DNA from: Cinnamomum chago
Lineage: Eukaryota > Streptophyta > Magnoliopsida > Laurales > Lauraceae
Assembly (NCBI GenBank): GCA_038049695.1
Contig: CP142453.1
Coordinates: 130,893,001-130,957,000, forward strand
Direction: 5' to 3'
Length of the DNA: 64,000 bases
Positions 10,501 to 20,832 of the stretch are shown here, piece after piece. The notes beneath the pieces were generated by a model. The model made no database searches. It saw nothing but the letters and a program-made list of their open reading frames with translations, and was not told where the DNA came from. Position 1 is the first letter of the stretch. Each line of letters begins with the position of its first letter. A program made the translations under genes and the position numbers.

Positions 10501-13500
10501 CCTCACCTAGTTCGGTACCGACCTCGCTCGATACCGAACTGGGGGACTCCAAGGGCCGAAATGAAGGTAACACCAAGACTGAAGAAGACCAGTCCTGGAA
10601 AAAATTCCTTGAGTCTGCCTGGAAGGTCTTCGTTGACGGATCATCGACATCCAAGAGAGCAGGCGCCGGCATCGTCCTTCAATCTCCAGAAGGACTAGTC
10701 ATAGAACAGGCACTAACCCTCGACTTCAAAGCATCAAACAATGAAGCAGAATATGAAGCACTGATCGCCGGTCTCGGCAGCGCGAGAGTACTGGGGGCAC
10801 GGCGGGTGGCGGTCTTCAGTGACTCCCAGTTGGTGACGAGCCAGCTGAGCGGAGACTACCAAGCCAGAGACGAAAGAATGGTGGCCTATCTATCCCACAC
10901 CAGGCAGCTCCTCTCCCAGTTTGAAAAAGTTGAAGTAAGGCAAGTCGGTAGGGAGTCCAATCGCCATGCAGACGCCCTGGCAAGCTTGGCCTCGGCCGTA
11001 GAAGCTGGGAAGAGAAGGACAGTTGATGTAGGGACATTGGAGAAACCCAGCATAGAGCTCCTCCCAGTTCGGCCAGTTCTGTGCACGGACCTCGGTCCAA
11101 GCTGGATGGACCAGATCGCGGCGTTCCTCAGAGAGGACAAGCTCCCCGAAGATAAGAACGAAGCCTACAAGGTCAGGATGAAGGCAGCTCACTTCTGGCT
11201 ATCTCCGGATGAAAAACTATACAGAAAATCCTACTCCGGACCATATCTCCAATGCGTTCATCCGAGCAAGGTAGAAGATTTTCTATTTGAAATCCACGAA
11301 GGAATCTGCGGAAGTCACATCGGAGGAAGGTCCCTGGCATACAGAGCTATTAGCCAGGGCTATTGGTGGCCCTACATGCAGAAAGATGCACAGATCTACG
11401 CAAGGAAATGCGAAAAATGCCAGAAGTTCTCCCACTCCCTTCACCAACCAGCTCGGGACCTGAGCCCTCTCTCCAGTCCATGGCCCTTTGCTCAGTGGGG
11501 GCTGGACATCGTCGGACCTCTCCACCGAACTCCGGGAAACAAAAGATGGCTAATGGTGGGCACCGATTACTTCACAAAGTGGATTGAGGCAGAATCCTTA
11601 TCCTCCATCACCGAGCTTGACACAAAGAATTTTGTGTGGAAAAACATCGTCACGCGGTTCGGGATCCCCAGAGTTCTGGTCTCAGACAACGGAACCCAAT
11701 TCGATTCAAAATTCTTCAAAAGCTTCTGTCAGGAACTGGGCATCAGAAACCTCTATGCAACCCCGGCCTATCCGCAGAGCAATGGGCAAGTAGAGATCTC
11801 GAACAAAGTGGTTCTGGAGGGGCTGAAGAAAAGGCTTGATAAAGCTAAAGGCAGATGGACGGAAGAATTGCCGAGTGTCCTCTGGGCATACAGGACCACC
11901 CCGAGACGATCCACCTCGGCAACCCCTTTTTCATTGGCTTACGGGATGGAAGCTGTAATCCCTCTTGAGGTCGGCCTCCCGACCTTAAGAACAAATCTCT
12001 TCGATCAAGGGCAGAACGAAACAAACCTCGCCAGAGAGCTCGACCTGGCCGAGGAACGAAGGGAAGCAGCATCCGTGCGTCTGGCCGCCTACCAGCGGCA
12101 GCTGTCCCGAGGATACAATCAGAGGGTAAAAGAAAGAAGGTTCTCGGTTGGAGAGTTGGTCTTGAAAAAAGCACTACCAGTAGATAAAAATCCTAATGAA
12201 GGCAAACTTGCGCCGAACTGGCTCGGCCCTTATAAGGTGGTCTCCGTCTCAGGAAGGTCGGCCTACAGGCTTGAAGGAATGGATGGCAAGGAGTTGCCAC
12301 GACCGTGGAATGCTGCCCATCTAAAAAAATATTACTTCTAGTTGTATTCAAAATGATTGATCAATAAAGAAGAGCCTTTTGACAGAGAACTGCATTACGT
12401 CTCTCAGGACATCCTCTTTGAGTTCGGTCGTAGGACCAACTCCGCAAGGATCCGGCCCTCGCGCCATCCTCTTTGAGTTCGGTCGTAGGACCAACTCCGC
12501 AAGGATCCGGCCCTCGCGCCATCCTCATTGAGTTCGGTCGTAGGACCAACTCCGCAAGGATCCGGCCCTCGCGCCATCCTCTTTGAGTTCGTTCGTAGGA
12601 CCAACTCCGCAAGGATCCGGCCCTCGCGCCATCCTCTTTGAGTTCGGTCGTTGGACCAACTCCGCAAGGATCCGGCCCTCGCGCCATCCTCTTTGAGTTC
12701 GGTCGTAGGACCAACTCCGCAAGGATCCGGCCCTCGCGCCATCCTCTTTGAGTTCGGTCGTAGGACCAACTCCGCAAGGATCCGGCCCTCGCGCCATCCT
12801 CTTTGAGTTCGATCGCAGGACCAGCTCCGCAAGGATCCGGCCCTCGCGCCATCCTCGTTGGGTTCGGTCGCAGGACCAGCCCCGCAAGGATCCGGCCCTC
12901 GCGCCATCCTCTTCGAGCCCGGTCGCAGGACCAGCTCCGCAAGGCACGGAGTTCGACCTATTCCCCAGCTTGGCCCACACCTCTCGAATCACCAAAGAAT
13001 TCTCGCCAAAAATAAAGATACAGCCCCAGCCCTTCAGCAAGAAGACCACATCTCGGGGTATGAACCCAAGCTAATCACAAAACCCTTCCTAAAAAGGGGA
13101 TTCCTCCCGAGAAGAACATCTTTAAGACCTAGCCATTGGTCTGGGGGCAACCCAATGATGAGATAGGGATTCGGACGCTTTACCGACCTCCAGGACTTGT
13201 GAATTTTCGCATCGAAGCATCCACATACCATTGCCAAGAAAGAGCAAAGAAGGAAGGCAACAAGGTGGAAAAAGATCTTCTCATTGATCAAAAAGTATGA
13301 TTACAAGGTTCCTATGCACTTGAAAAAAGAAAGAAAAATTACATCGAAAAAGAAAAAAGTTACTCCTTAGGCACCGCCTTTATAGTCTCCGGCTCTGGAA
13401 GTGCGGAAGAAATGGGGGCATCACGAGCAGATGGAGGAGCTCCCGGAGGAGCCTGGGCCGCCTCAACTTCGGCAGGAGTCGAAGGAGGAGGAGGAGCGCC

Positions 13501-16500
13501 TTGGACTTCGGCAGGAGTCGAAGGAGGAGGAGGAGCGCCTTGAACTTCGACAGGGGTCGGAGGCGGAGGAGGGGCGGCAGAAACATCGGCCGGAGCCCCA
13601 GAAGGGTTGGAGCCAGGGTCTGGCTCTGAGCCCACTGCTGCAGGTCGGAACTGAGGAAGATCCGAAAAAATGGGATGGTCCTCAGAGACCCCATACTTGA
13701 GAAGGGCCGCCTTGCACCCCATCTCGTACAGCAATGGGCTCAGATCTGTGATCTGAGCCACATACTCCTCCGACGCCCAATCCACCCCGTCCTGGTAAGC
13801 ATTTGCAGCCTGATCTCGCAGGATGGACTCGGCATCGGCCCTCTCTTTCCTAGAGGCCTCGAGCTCAGCCTCTTTCTTAACCAGTTCACCTTGCTTCTCG
13901 GCCACCTCGGCCTCTTTCTTGACGAGCTCGGCCTCCATCTCGGCGAGCTCAACCTCCAGTCGGGACGCCTTCCTCTCCTTGTCTTCTGCGGCGCCCCTCA
14001 GATTCTTATTTTCGCCCCGCAACTTGATGATTTCGTCCTTCGCCGCTTGCTGATCCGTGGAGTGTTGGGCGATTTTCTCCTCCGCCTTCTTGAGTTCGGC
14101 CGCGCTGGCCTCCAGCGCACTCCCTAGCTTCTTCTTCTCCTTCTCTAGCCCGGCGATGTGGGCAGCCCTTTCTGCGTGCCTCTCCATCAGTACTTGGAGC
14201 CTCTGCGCGTTCTGCTAAAAGAATAGAAACGGTGAGAGGGTCGGATCGGATAACCAAGAAGCGAGAATTTTAGAAATAGGAGAAAAAAGCTACCTCGAGC
14301 GACGCCTTCAACGTCTGATGGATTAAAGCCGGAGTCCCGGCTTTCCTGTGCCTTTCCATGTCCTGGGGGAGGGCGCATCCCCGGGCGAGGGCCACGACCG
14401 ACTCCCAGCTGGCCCCCAGCCGCTCTCCCATGGTCATGGGCTCGTTCGGGTTGAGGTCAAAGTTGGGCCTCCAGGGTGCCGGCACGGAAGGTTCGGCCTG
14501 CGCCTCCGCACCTTGGGGCCTCCCCTCCGCGCCCTCCAGGCGAGGTCTCTTCTCGGGAGGGGGCCTCTCGCCCTCCTTTCCGGCCGCCGCGGACCGAGGC
14601 CGGGCTTCCTTCTGCGGCGGGGGAGGCGGAGTCTCCTTCCCGGGTTCCACAACCCGCGGCCTGCTGTCCCGGAGCGGGCGAGGCTCCTTCGGCGGCCGAA
14701 TGACCCCGGAGGGCTCCCCCGACTTCTCCTTCGAAGATTTGGCCGAGGGAGCGCCAGCTGCTCCCAACGAATTGGAAGAGGCGGCAGGGGCGGACCCCTG
14801 AGCGGCACCCGACCCACTAGGGACGTGCTTGAAGGCTGCCGGGGCTTGGCCGGCAAAAATCATTGACCCCAGGTTCTTCAAAACAAGGCGCGGCCTGTCC
14901 ATTTTTTCTCCCTGGTCTCGGGGAGGACTGTCGCCGATGACTATCGGGTCCTGAGGATCCGTGGCCCGACTGCTGGTCTCGGCGGGCTCAGGCCCAACTT
15001 CCCCTATTGGCGCAAGGGGGATCTCTGCAGTCTTCCTGGTGTAAGACTGGTACCGAGGCTTGTACCCTAATAAGGAGAAGGCAGCTCGGTCGTTGTGGCC
15101 GTGGTAACGATCGATCCTCTCTAACCACGCGTCGTTCCGTTTCCACTTATCAAAACTGGCCTCTCTCCTTCTCTTCTGAATACCTGCACAAGAAAAAGGC
15201 AAGGACGTCAGCTCGGCATAAGGACAAGCAAGGGCGGTACAAACAAAACCTAGAGGGATGGGCATTTACTGGGGGGGGTCCCAGGCTTCCGCGGAACCTG
15301 GATTCTCCGATCCTCCTCGGTCTCGATCCACTTGAACTCCCAGTTCCCCGAGACCAAAATGCGTTCATCCCCAGCGTATTTGCTGGAATCCTCTAGGGCG
15401 TTCACCAAGGGATGGCGTCTGGCTTTCACCCGGAGGTAGTAAAAGTCTTCGCCCCCTGCAGCCCTGCAGATGTCGTAGACATCCTCTATGTCATGCACCC
15501 CGAGACCGATGTCGAGAATCCAGTTCAGCTCCGCCACACCCATTATAATCTTGAAGCCGTTTGGCATTAACTGGGAGGGACAGATGTGCCATGCATGGAG
15601 GCAAGAGCGGAGGAGCGGATGAATGGGAAATCTGACCCCGCCTTCGCACACTGACACCAAGGGGAAAGGCATCCAGTTCTTGTACCGGGAAAGGCCATAT
15701 GGGAGGTCCCCGACATCGTCAGGTTTAACCAAGACGTCGACCGGAATCTTAAACGACGTCCGGAAAGCCTCCAGAGCCGCAGGACCCTCTAGCCAATGGC
15801 TATAAACCCCCATCTTTCCTAGAAGGTTAAAAAGCAAGAAAAAAGAGGCGAAAAACTGGAAAAACCCTAAAAGGCCAAAACCCTCTGAAAACAAAGGAAA
15901 GGAGGGGTGCGAAGGAGTAGCAGAGACAGAGAGGAACTCACAGAAAGGGCAAGAGGGACTGCGGAAGACAAGAAGACGGGATGTAGGAAGCAGAGGAGGA
16001 GATCTCCAGGTTTGGTGGTCCTCTGGCTTGGGCAAAGTTGCAGCGAGGTATTCAGCAATACGTTCTCCAGCGCTTCAGCGGGGTCTCCTTCTCAGACAAA
16101 CGATTAGGGTAAAAGAGGAAGGAGCAAGGGGCGTTTTCGTTTTATAAAGCGACGCACCTTCTTAATTACCTTGCCAGCGCATTACTTCGATCCCGGTGAG
16201 CAGCCATTCGAACAGCTCCACGTGGCAGCGACGGTCCATCTCTCATCACGCCTCTGGTACGATATTTATCACCTCGGTCATACGAAACGACGTCCCACGT
16301 GCCTACCATAGCAAGGCAATTATGACACCCTATTCGTTGCCTAGGGCAGGCGAAAGGGCATCATGATGAGGATCCCATAAAAGCAGGATACGAAAAGACA
16401 GCCCCATCACTTCCGAGTCTTATCTCCCGACCTCGGGCGAGTTCCACGAGGCCAAGAGATAGGGGGCAATTGTGTGGGGTCGTTTTATGCTCACTAATTC

Positions 16501-18524
16501 GAATGGGGGCCCATCCCCAGTCTCGGTTTAACCTTTGTCTCGGAAACCACGTGAGGTCGGCCGTAGCGCCATCTCGGGGGAACCATGAATCGAGTCTCGG
16601 TGGCCACGTCACAGGCTCCGATCTCGGTCTCAGCCTCTGCCCGACCTCGGCTCCTGTCACTCAGTCATAAATGCGGCCATAAATGCACTGCCACGACGGA
16701 CGGCAAGCTGACAGACAGAGTGGGTGCCAAACCCAGATAAGAAGCACGCCTTATCTCAGGTCCATAGGTATGGGATGATGATCCGATGGGACACCCCCCT
16801 TTTCACCTACCCCCACTCAAGAGGTACGAATACACGCTGATGGGACTCCCATCCCTTCATGTGGACAGTACCATGATGACCCTCACGTCTATATATTACA
16901 TGAAGGAAAGCCTTACAAGGTACGCATGATCCTCCCCTCCATAAGCTGGCTTTTCTCCATTCTCTTCCAGTTCATACACTGACTTGATCGTCGGAGGGCC
17001 TTCGGCTACCCATAGCCAGGGTCTCTGACCGTTGTTTCCTTCCTTTCAGGTGACTGGAGACTCGATCCTTTCCCTTTATTCCCTTTAAAACCACAAATCA
17101 GGAGCTTGATCCTCGATTACCTAAGTCCGTAATTTTTAGGCACTTACAATATTCAAACTGCATTTCTCCTCTTTCATCAAGAGAGAATGTAAGTTTTCTG
17201 CTAAAATTACCTGGAGGATGAACAGAGCGAGTCCAGATCATAAAACCAATGGATGCAGCAAGAGCCGCGCTTCTAGCCAGCCATCCAGGCCCAAAAGCTG
17301 AAAGGGCCAACACCCCAATTGCTGCACAACCCATCTGACCCACGAACATGTTGTACTTCTGCATAAATGTAGTTAGATACATTCACTGCTTGACCCATCA
17401 ACTATCAGGCCAGAAAATCAGACCAGGAACTGACCATGGGCCTGAAAACGGAGCCCAAATCCAGCACAATGTTGGCCTGACCAGGCATAATAATACATAA
17501 CCAAGAATGAAGAAACATTTGAAGGGCTCTCAAGAAAATTACCCGAGCGCCTGGTGCGTTAGGAGTAGCAAATAGAACTGCTGATACAGCGCCTAGGGGA
17601 GCTATTGTCATGGATAGTCCTTTTGGAGACAAGAGCTGGTCCGCCTTTCCCAGTATAGCCATCGCTGCAAATGCCCCTGACCCAAATACAACAACAACAG
17701 TCAACAGGAATCACAATACATTCACATGCTACTAACTATAACCATGTACTCATAAAGCAGACCGATTGATCAATCAGTGGTATGTATACTGCTTTAACCC
17801 GTATCCAGCCCCAATTAAAAAGCAACCTAACTTGGTTATTTACAGCCCAATTGTAAAGGCTGGTCATGGACCATACTGGGCCTGAACCAACCAAGCCTGA
17901 CTAACTCTATCTAGGTTTTTGGCCATTTATAAGCTGGGCCTAGGTTGAATTGTCCCATAAAAATTTGAACACAGGCTGAAACCAGGATTAATTTCAGGCC
18001 CATAAGTAGGACCCGGGCCTCAATCTTTTAGGCCAATTTGCTAAAGGGTCTGTGATTCGCAAGGAATTGGACAGTGGGCCACCATTCAATGATCGTCCCA
18101 ATGCGAATATGCCACCAAAAGCCTATAGATTACCACCTGGATGGACAAGCTTCAGCGCCGCCCATGACCAGCCCAAACTGCCATTATGTTAAAGAGTGAT
18201 GGCGGATAAAACGAGAGAGAAGAGGAGAGGAGAGAAACCTGCGGAAGGCCACAGGATATCGCTGAGGCAAGGCGCGGGGGCTCCCTTGTCAGGCTTCCAC
18301 CAGTCCCAGTAATTGGGAGAGGGAGTTGTGCTATTACTGCTGGATGCTGCACAGACAAATCTGCCTCTGCCTCTGCCACTTCCTTCATCCTTCTCCTTCC
18401 CCTTCTTCTCCTTCTTCTTCCACTTGATGTTTTCTGCAAACATCAGAGGGGAGGAAGATGGAAGAGACAACGACGACCATGGAGTCGTTACATGATCCCA
18501 ATTGAATATGGCTTGCATCGCCAT
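4529..18524 (-). CDS. NITR2: HPP-family plastid membrane protein (NITR2-like), five exons, 238 aa
   Basis: Exons in transcript order: 18239-18524, 17543-17676, 17211-17358, 5478-5584 and 4529-4570 (stop). All junctions keep phase (1, 0, 1, 0) and have GT-AG borders. The protein starts with a Ser-rich, basic N-terminus typical of a chloroplast transit peptide. About five hydrophobic segments follow (LWPSAGAFAAMAIL, APLGAVSAVLFAT, CAAIGVLALSAFGPGWL, AALAASIGFMIW, WYALFPGAAGCILLCLI). The family name motif HPP is at residues 187-189, then FIDGSKFH and the short tail YLKDNYKF. Arabidopsis members (At5g62720, At3g47980) are plastid envelope proteins reported as nitrite transporters; transport of nitrite here is inferred. 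Length is normal for the family. Intron 3 (5585-17210) contains a whole retrotransposon; without it and one target-site copy the intron would be about 154 bp. Confidence 0.92.
5682..6359 (+). repeat. 5' LTR of the gypsy element
   Basis: 678 bp, starting TGTGTGGGGTCG and ending GGCACTTACA. A TATA-like word (TATATATTA) at 6101-6109 is a plausible promoter element, with transcription probably starting shortly after. It differs from the 3' LTR at about three positions (C/T near 5715, T/C near 5770, one C/T in the C-T run near 6010). Confidence 0.93.
6362..6379 (+). other. Primer-binding site
   Basis: TGGCGCCGTCTGTGGGAA begins two bases after the 5' LTR. It is complementary to a tRNA 3' end (TGGCGCC start, matching a terminal CCA) and is the form commonly seen in plant Tat-type elements. 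I do not assign the tRNA. Confidence 0.8.
6411..12341 (+). CDS. Gag-Pol polyprotein of the gypsy element, interrupted by one in-frame TGA
   Basis: One frame of 1976 sense positions runs from ATG 6411 to the stop at 12339-12341, broken only by TGA at 6729-6731 (codon 107). Domains in order by position: a basic Pro-rich N-terminus; a retrotransposon gag domain (about 7350-7690, YDGASDPEAHLRHF); a His/Cys knuckle CSYHKQHGHMTEDC (about 8155-8197); aspartic protease with LIDPGSSSEV (about 8580); reverse transcriptase with YIDDMVVKS (9710-9735); a first RNase H-like domain (about 10130-10300); a second RNase H (FVDGSSTSKRAGAGIVL, about 10630-10680); and integrase with an HHCC zinc motif (about 11300-11430) and catalytic-core blocks GLDIVGPL, SDNGTQFDS and SNGQVEIS. 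The downstream part from 6732 is fully open. The stop could be a disabling mutation or could be read through. Confidence 0.92.
12409..12947. repeat. 55-bp tandem repeat array inside the gypsy element
   Basis: About ten head-to-tail copies of a 55-bp unit (CATCCTCTTTGAGTTCGGTC then a GGACCAACTCCGCAAGGATC part) start at about 12411, 12466, 12521 and so on. Inner copies are nearly identical; the last two or three differ most (CAGGACCAGCTCCGC). It lies about 70 bp past the pol stop. Open frames through it on both strands merely reflect the repeat. It resembles the tandem arrays described in the 3' regions of Tat-type elements. Confidence 0.93.
12948..13359. other. Untranslated internal part of the gypsy element
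   Basis: This lies between the tandem array and the stop of the antisense ORF. No coding sequence is supported. It probably holds the 3' UTR of the antisense transcript. Confidence 0.5.
13360..15813 (-). CDS. Antisense spliced ORF of the gypsy element (Transposase_28-like, coiled coil), 762 aa
   Basis: Three minus-strand exons join in frame: 15270-15813, 14294-15183 and 13360-14214, with borders A|GTAAAT, CAG|GTATTC, GAG|GTAGCT and TTTTAG|CAG. The N-terminal part contains VRFPIHPLLRSCLHAW and LMPNGFKIIMG, matching the plant 'putative gypsy type transposon' family (Pfam Transposase_28), a protein of unknown function. The middle part is basic and Pro-rich. The last exon is a long Glu/Lys coiled coil (from LEKEKKKLGSALEASAAELK), then Pro-rich repeats (PPPPSTPAEVQGA) and the end AVPKE. 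I chose the Met at 15811-15813 (MGVYSHWLEG); the frame stays open to 16035 with a hydrophobic, less convincing extension. Such antisense ORFs are known in Tat-type elements. Here it lies in the same direction as the host HPP gene. Confidence 0.75.
16454..16468 (+). other. Polypurine tract
   Basis: A purine-rich run containing AGAGATAGGGGG ends just before the TG of the 3' LTR. It is in the expected place for plus-strand priming. Confidence 0.75.
16471..17148 (+). repeat. 3' LTR of the gypsy element
   Basis: 678 bp, same ends and length as the 5' LTR, and about three substitutions different by eye. It is followed directly by the target duplicate ATATT and then by the host intron, whose donor lies at 17210-17209 on the minus strand. 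Confidence 0.93.
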
Positions 18525-18790
18525 CCCACCAATCTCTCTCCTCCTCTTCTTCTTTAGACTACTACTCTTCTCTTTATTATATGTATACTGTGACTCTGTG
18601 AGTTGTTTTCCTCAGAGAGAGAGAGAGATGGGTTATGGGTGGCGTTGTCTTTTCAATGATCTGAAAGGGTAGGACAAAACTCCAGCTCACACCAACCATC
18701 GCCTTTAGAAACCAACATCTGTATGATGACTGAGAAAATAAATAATGGGAAAAGCAATGCACTCTCTCTTCTCACAATGAGTCTTAATTT
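18525..18790 (-). promoter_or_regulatory. 5' UTR and proximal promoter region of the HPP-family gene
   Basis: This is the sequence just upstream of the HPP start codon on the minus strand. It carries a short (AG)n run near 18617-18632 (CT-rich on the transcribed strand), common in plant 5' leaders. No firm TATA box or start site can be assigned. Confidence 0.4.
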
Positions 18791-20832
18791 TCAAAAGGGA
18801 GGGTTATAAAAATATAATTCCATCAGTAGGGCCATTTATCTTTTCAAATTCTAATCTCTCAAAATCATTTTTCTACCTTATTTAGAAATATAAATTTTTT
18901 TAATCAATCTCCGAAGCTATGACCACTATTAGATTGATCATGTTTAAAATATCCCCTAAAACAAGAAGTGAAAAGAGTAAAATCACTTCTTCTTCTTTTT
19001 TATCTTGATCAATTCCATGATGTGAATGAATTTAATTTAGGTGAAATTCAGCTCAGCAGTCAAGAAGGAAGAGTAAAATCACTTGTTTTTTTTTTTACCT
19101 TGATCAATTCCATGATGGGAACGAATTTGATTTAGGTGAAATTCAGCTCAGCAGTCAAGAATGGGTGAGTTCTTTGATAAATCTATCTATAATATTCAGC
19201 TTAGAGAACTCTTTGATTTCTGCCTTTGGAGGATCCAGCCTCTCTTGTAAATTGTAATAATATTTACTGCCACTTCACTCGCTTCCGGGGTAGGGTTAGA
19301 CCTAGTACACAACTGGATCACAACAGTCTTGTAGTGAGGACAGATCATTTATCATAAAAATACGTTAGTATTTGATCGTTTTAACATTCAAGTCTTTCCA
19401 GTTTGTGCTCTAGACCCAACAACATCCATTCCCTCTGGTTGATCCAATCTATAAATTTCAGGCATATCGCCCCTAAACAGGCATTGGCCTGAATCTTAAT
19501 CCAACCAAGGTGATCTATGAAGGTCCCATTTACGATTTATACCAACTTGATCAATCTAACCATATAAATCCCGCTTAGTCACAAGCCAAATTGTGGTTTT
19601 AAACGGTCATTACAGAATCGGGTTTATCAATAACTAACCTGAGTAGGTACAAAGTAAGCTTAAGCCCAACCCATATCAAATCCAATCCACTGCCAACCCC
19701 AAGCACATCAAACAACTAAATGACTGATAAACCTAATTCGGTATAGATATGGTGTCATCTATCTCCAACCTGAAGCAAGTAGCATGAGGAGCTCATAAAA
19801 GCTGATTTTTCTTACAAAAGGACCTACAGCACGAGGCATAACTTGAACTTATTCAGATTCCATGAGTCAATAGTGAAGACATTGGTCCTCAACCAAATTT
19901 CAAATGGACTTTTCGACTCAATTGACTCACCTTCAATTGGCCAAGACACTCAACATTCGACATCGGAACTATTAAGCTTAGTAAAATTTCGGTGTTTTTC
20001 TAACAATGCCTAGGGATGGGGCCATTCAGGAAACAACTGGAGGAGGAAGTTCAAAACGCAACACTCTGAGTCATGTATATACAACCTACTAGTTACATAG
20101 CCCTTTTTTTTTTTTCCTAAATGTCAATAGTTGCAGGTTATATTGTGGAGATAACCCTAAATAGGGGTGAGCTAAGTATACTCAGGCCCACACCAGATAG
20201 ATAGGACAAGGCTTGGACTGCGACAATGACGTAAATTTGAGTGGTAACCCACAGCAAAAACATAGATTTCCAAATGTAGTTAAGTCAGTTTACATATAAA
20301 TGATAGTTCCTGCTTTACTATAAACTGAGGTACATTTGAGTCCCACTTGTTTTTCAGGTGACCACAACTACATGTAGCTAGAGTTATAAGTAACTTGGTT
20401 ACAGGGAAACTGAGTTTGAAGGATCCAAAAGATAGAAACAACCTAGAGAAAAATGTATAAATACAAACAAATAGGGAACTAGGTAAAACAAAGCTATACA
20501 TGAAATGAAATATCAAACCCACTCTTATCCCTTCAGACGGTTATATGACAGATCAAAAGCATTCACAGGCATATTGTGATTTGAAGTACAACAGATGGGT
20601 TGAGTTCATTTTAATTTGTAAAAGATGGCAACAGGAGGGGGGAAATAAATAGAAATAAGTTACAGTGAAAATTCGCATGAAGAAGAGGTGTTTTTATCAA
20701 TAATCAACCAGCTAACTGCTTCCTTACCAGTTTGACCCAGGGCTTCCAGTGATCCCAGCCAAACCATATCCCAATTTGAGTGCCTTCAATCATGCTTTTG
20801 CAGTGAACAGCTCATCAAACTAATGGTAGCCA
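18791..20832. other. Intergenic region with a 92-bp tandem duplication
   Basis: No gene is recognised. About 18979-19071 and 19072-19163 are two head-to-tail copies of a 92-bp unit (shared AGTAAAATCACTT, CTTGATCAATTCCATGATG and TTCAGCTCAGCAGTCAAGAA). The remainder is AT-rich. The last few hundred bases may contain the 3' UTR of the RRM gene that ends at 20833. Confidence 0.55.

Larger units (their letters stand above)
5682..17148 (+). mobile_element. Complete Ty3/gypsy LTR retrotransposon (Tat-type), inserted in an HPP gene intron
   Basis: The element is 11,467 bp. It has two 678-bp LTRs beginning TG and ending CA, and is flanked by the 5-bp target duplication ATATT (5677-5681 and 17149-17153). 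Order: 5' LTR, primer-binding site, gag-pol, a 55-bp tandem array, a long region with an antisense ORF, polypurine tract, 3' LTR. Two RNase H-like domains between RT and integrase, plus a large 3' region with an antisense ORF, are features described for the Tat lineage (Ogre/Retand-like). By eye I see only three base differences between the LTRs, so the insertion is recent. It lies antisense to the host gene. One in-frame stop in gag is the only visible defect. Confidence 0.95.

Noticed and set aside
12409-12947. Regular repeats that could look like a CRISPR array or a repeat protein gene
   Set aside because: The units are contiguous with no unique spacers, and several frames are open on both strands only because the repeat is stop-poor; it lies in a retrotransposon.
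14348-14866. Long plus-strand open frames (Arg/Pro/Gly-rich) at 14.3-14.9 kb
   Set aside because: They are shadows of the GC-rich antisense exon on the minus strand, which has the splice sites and family motifs.
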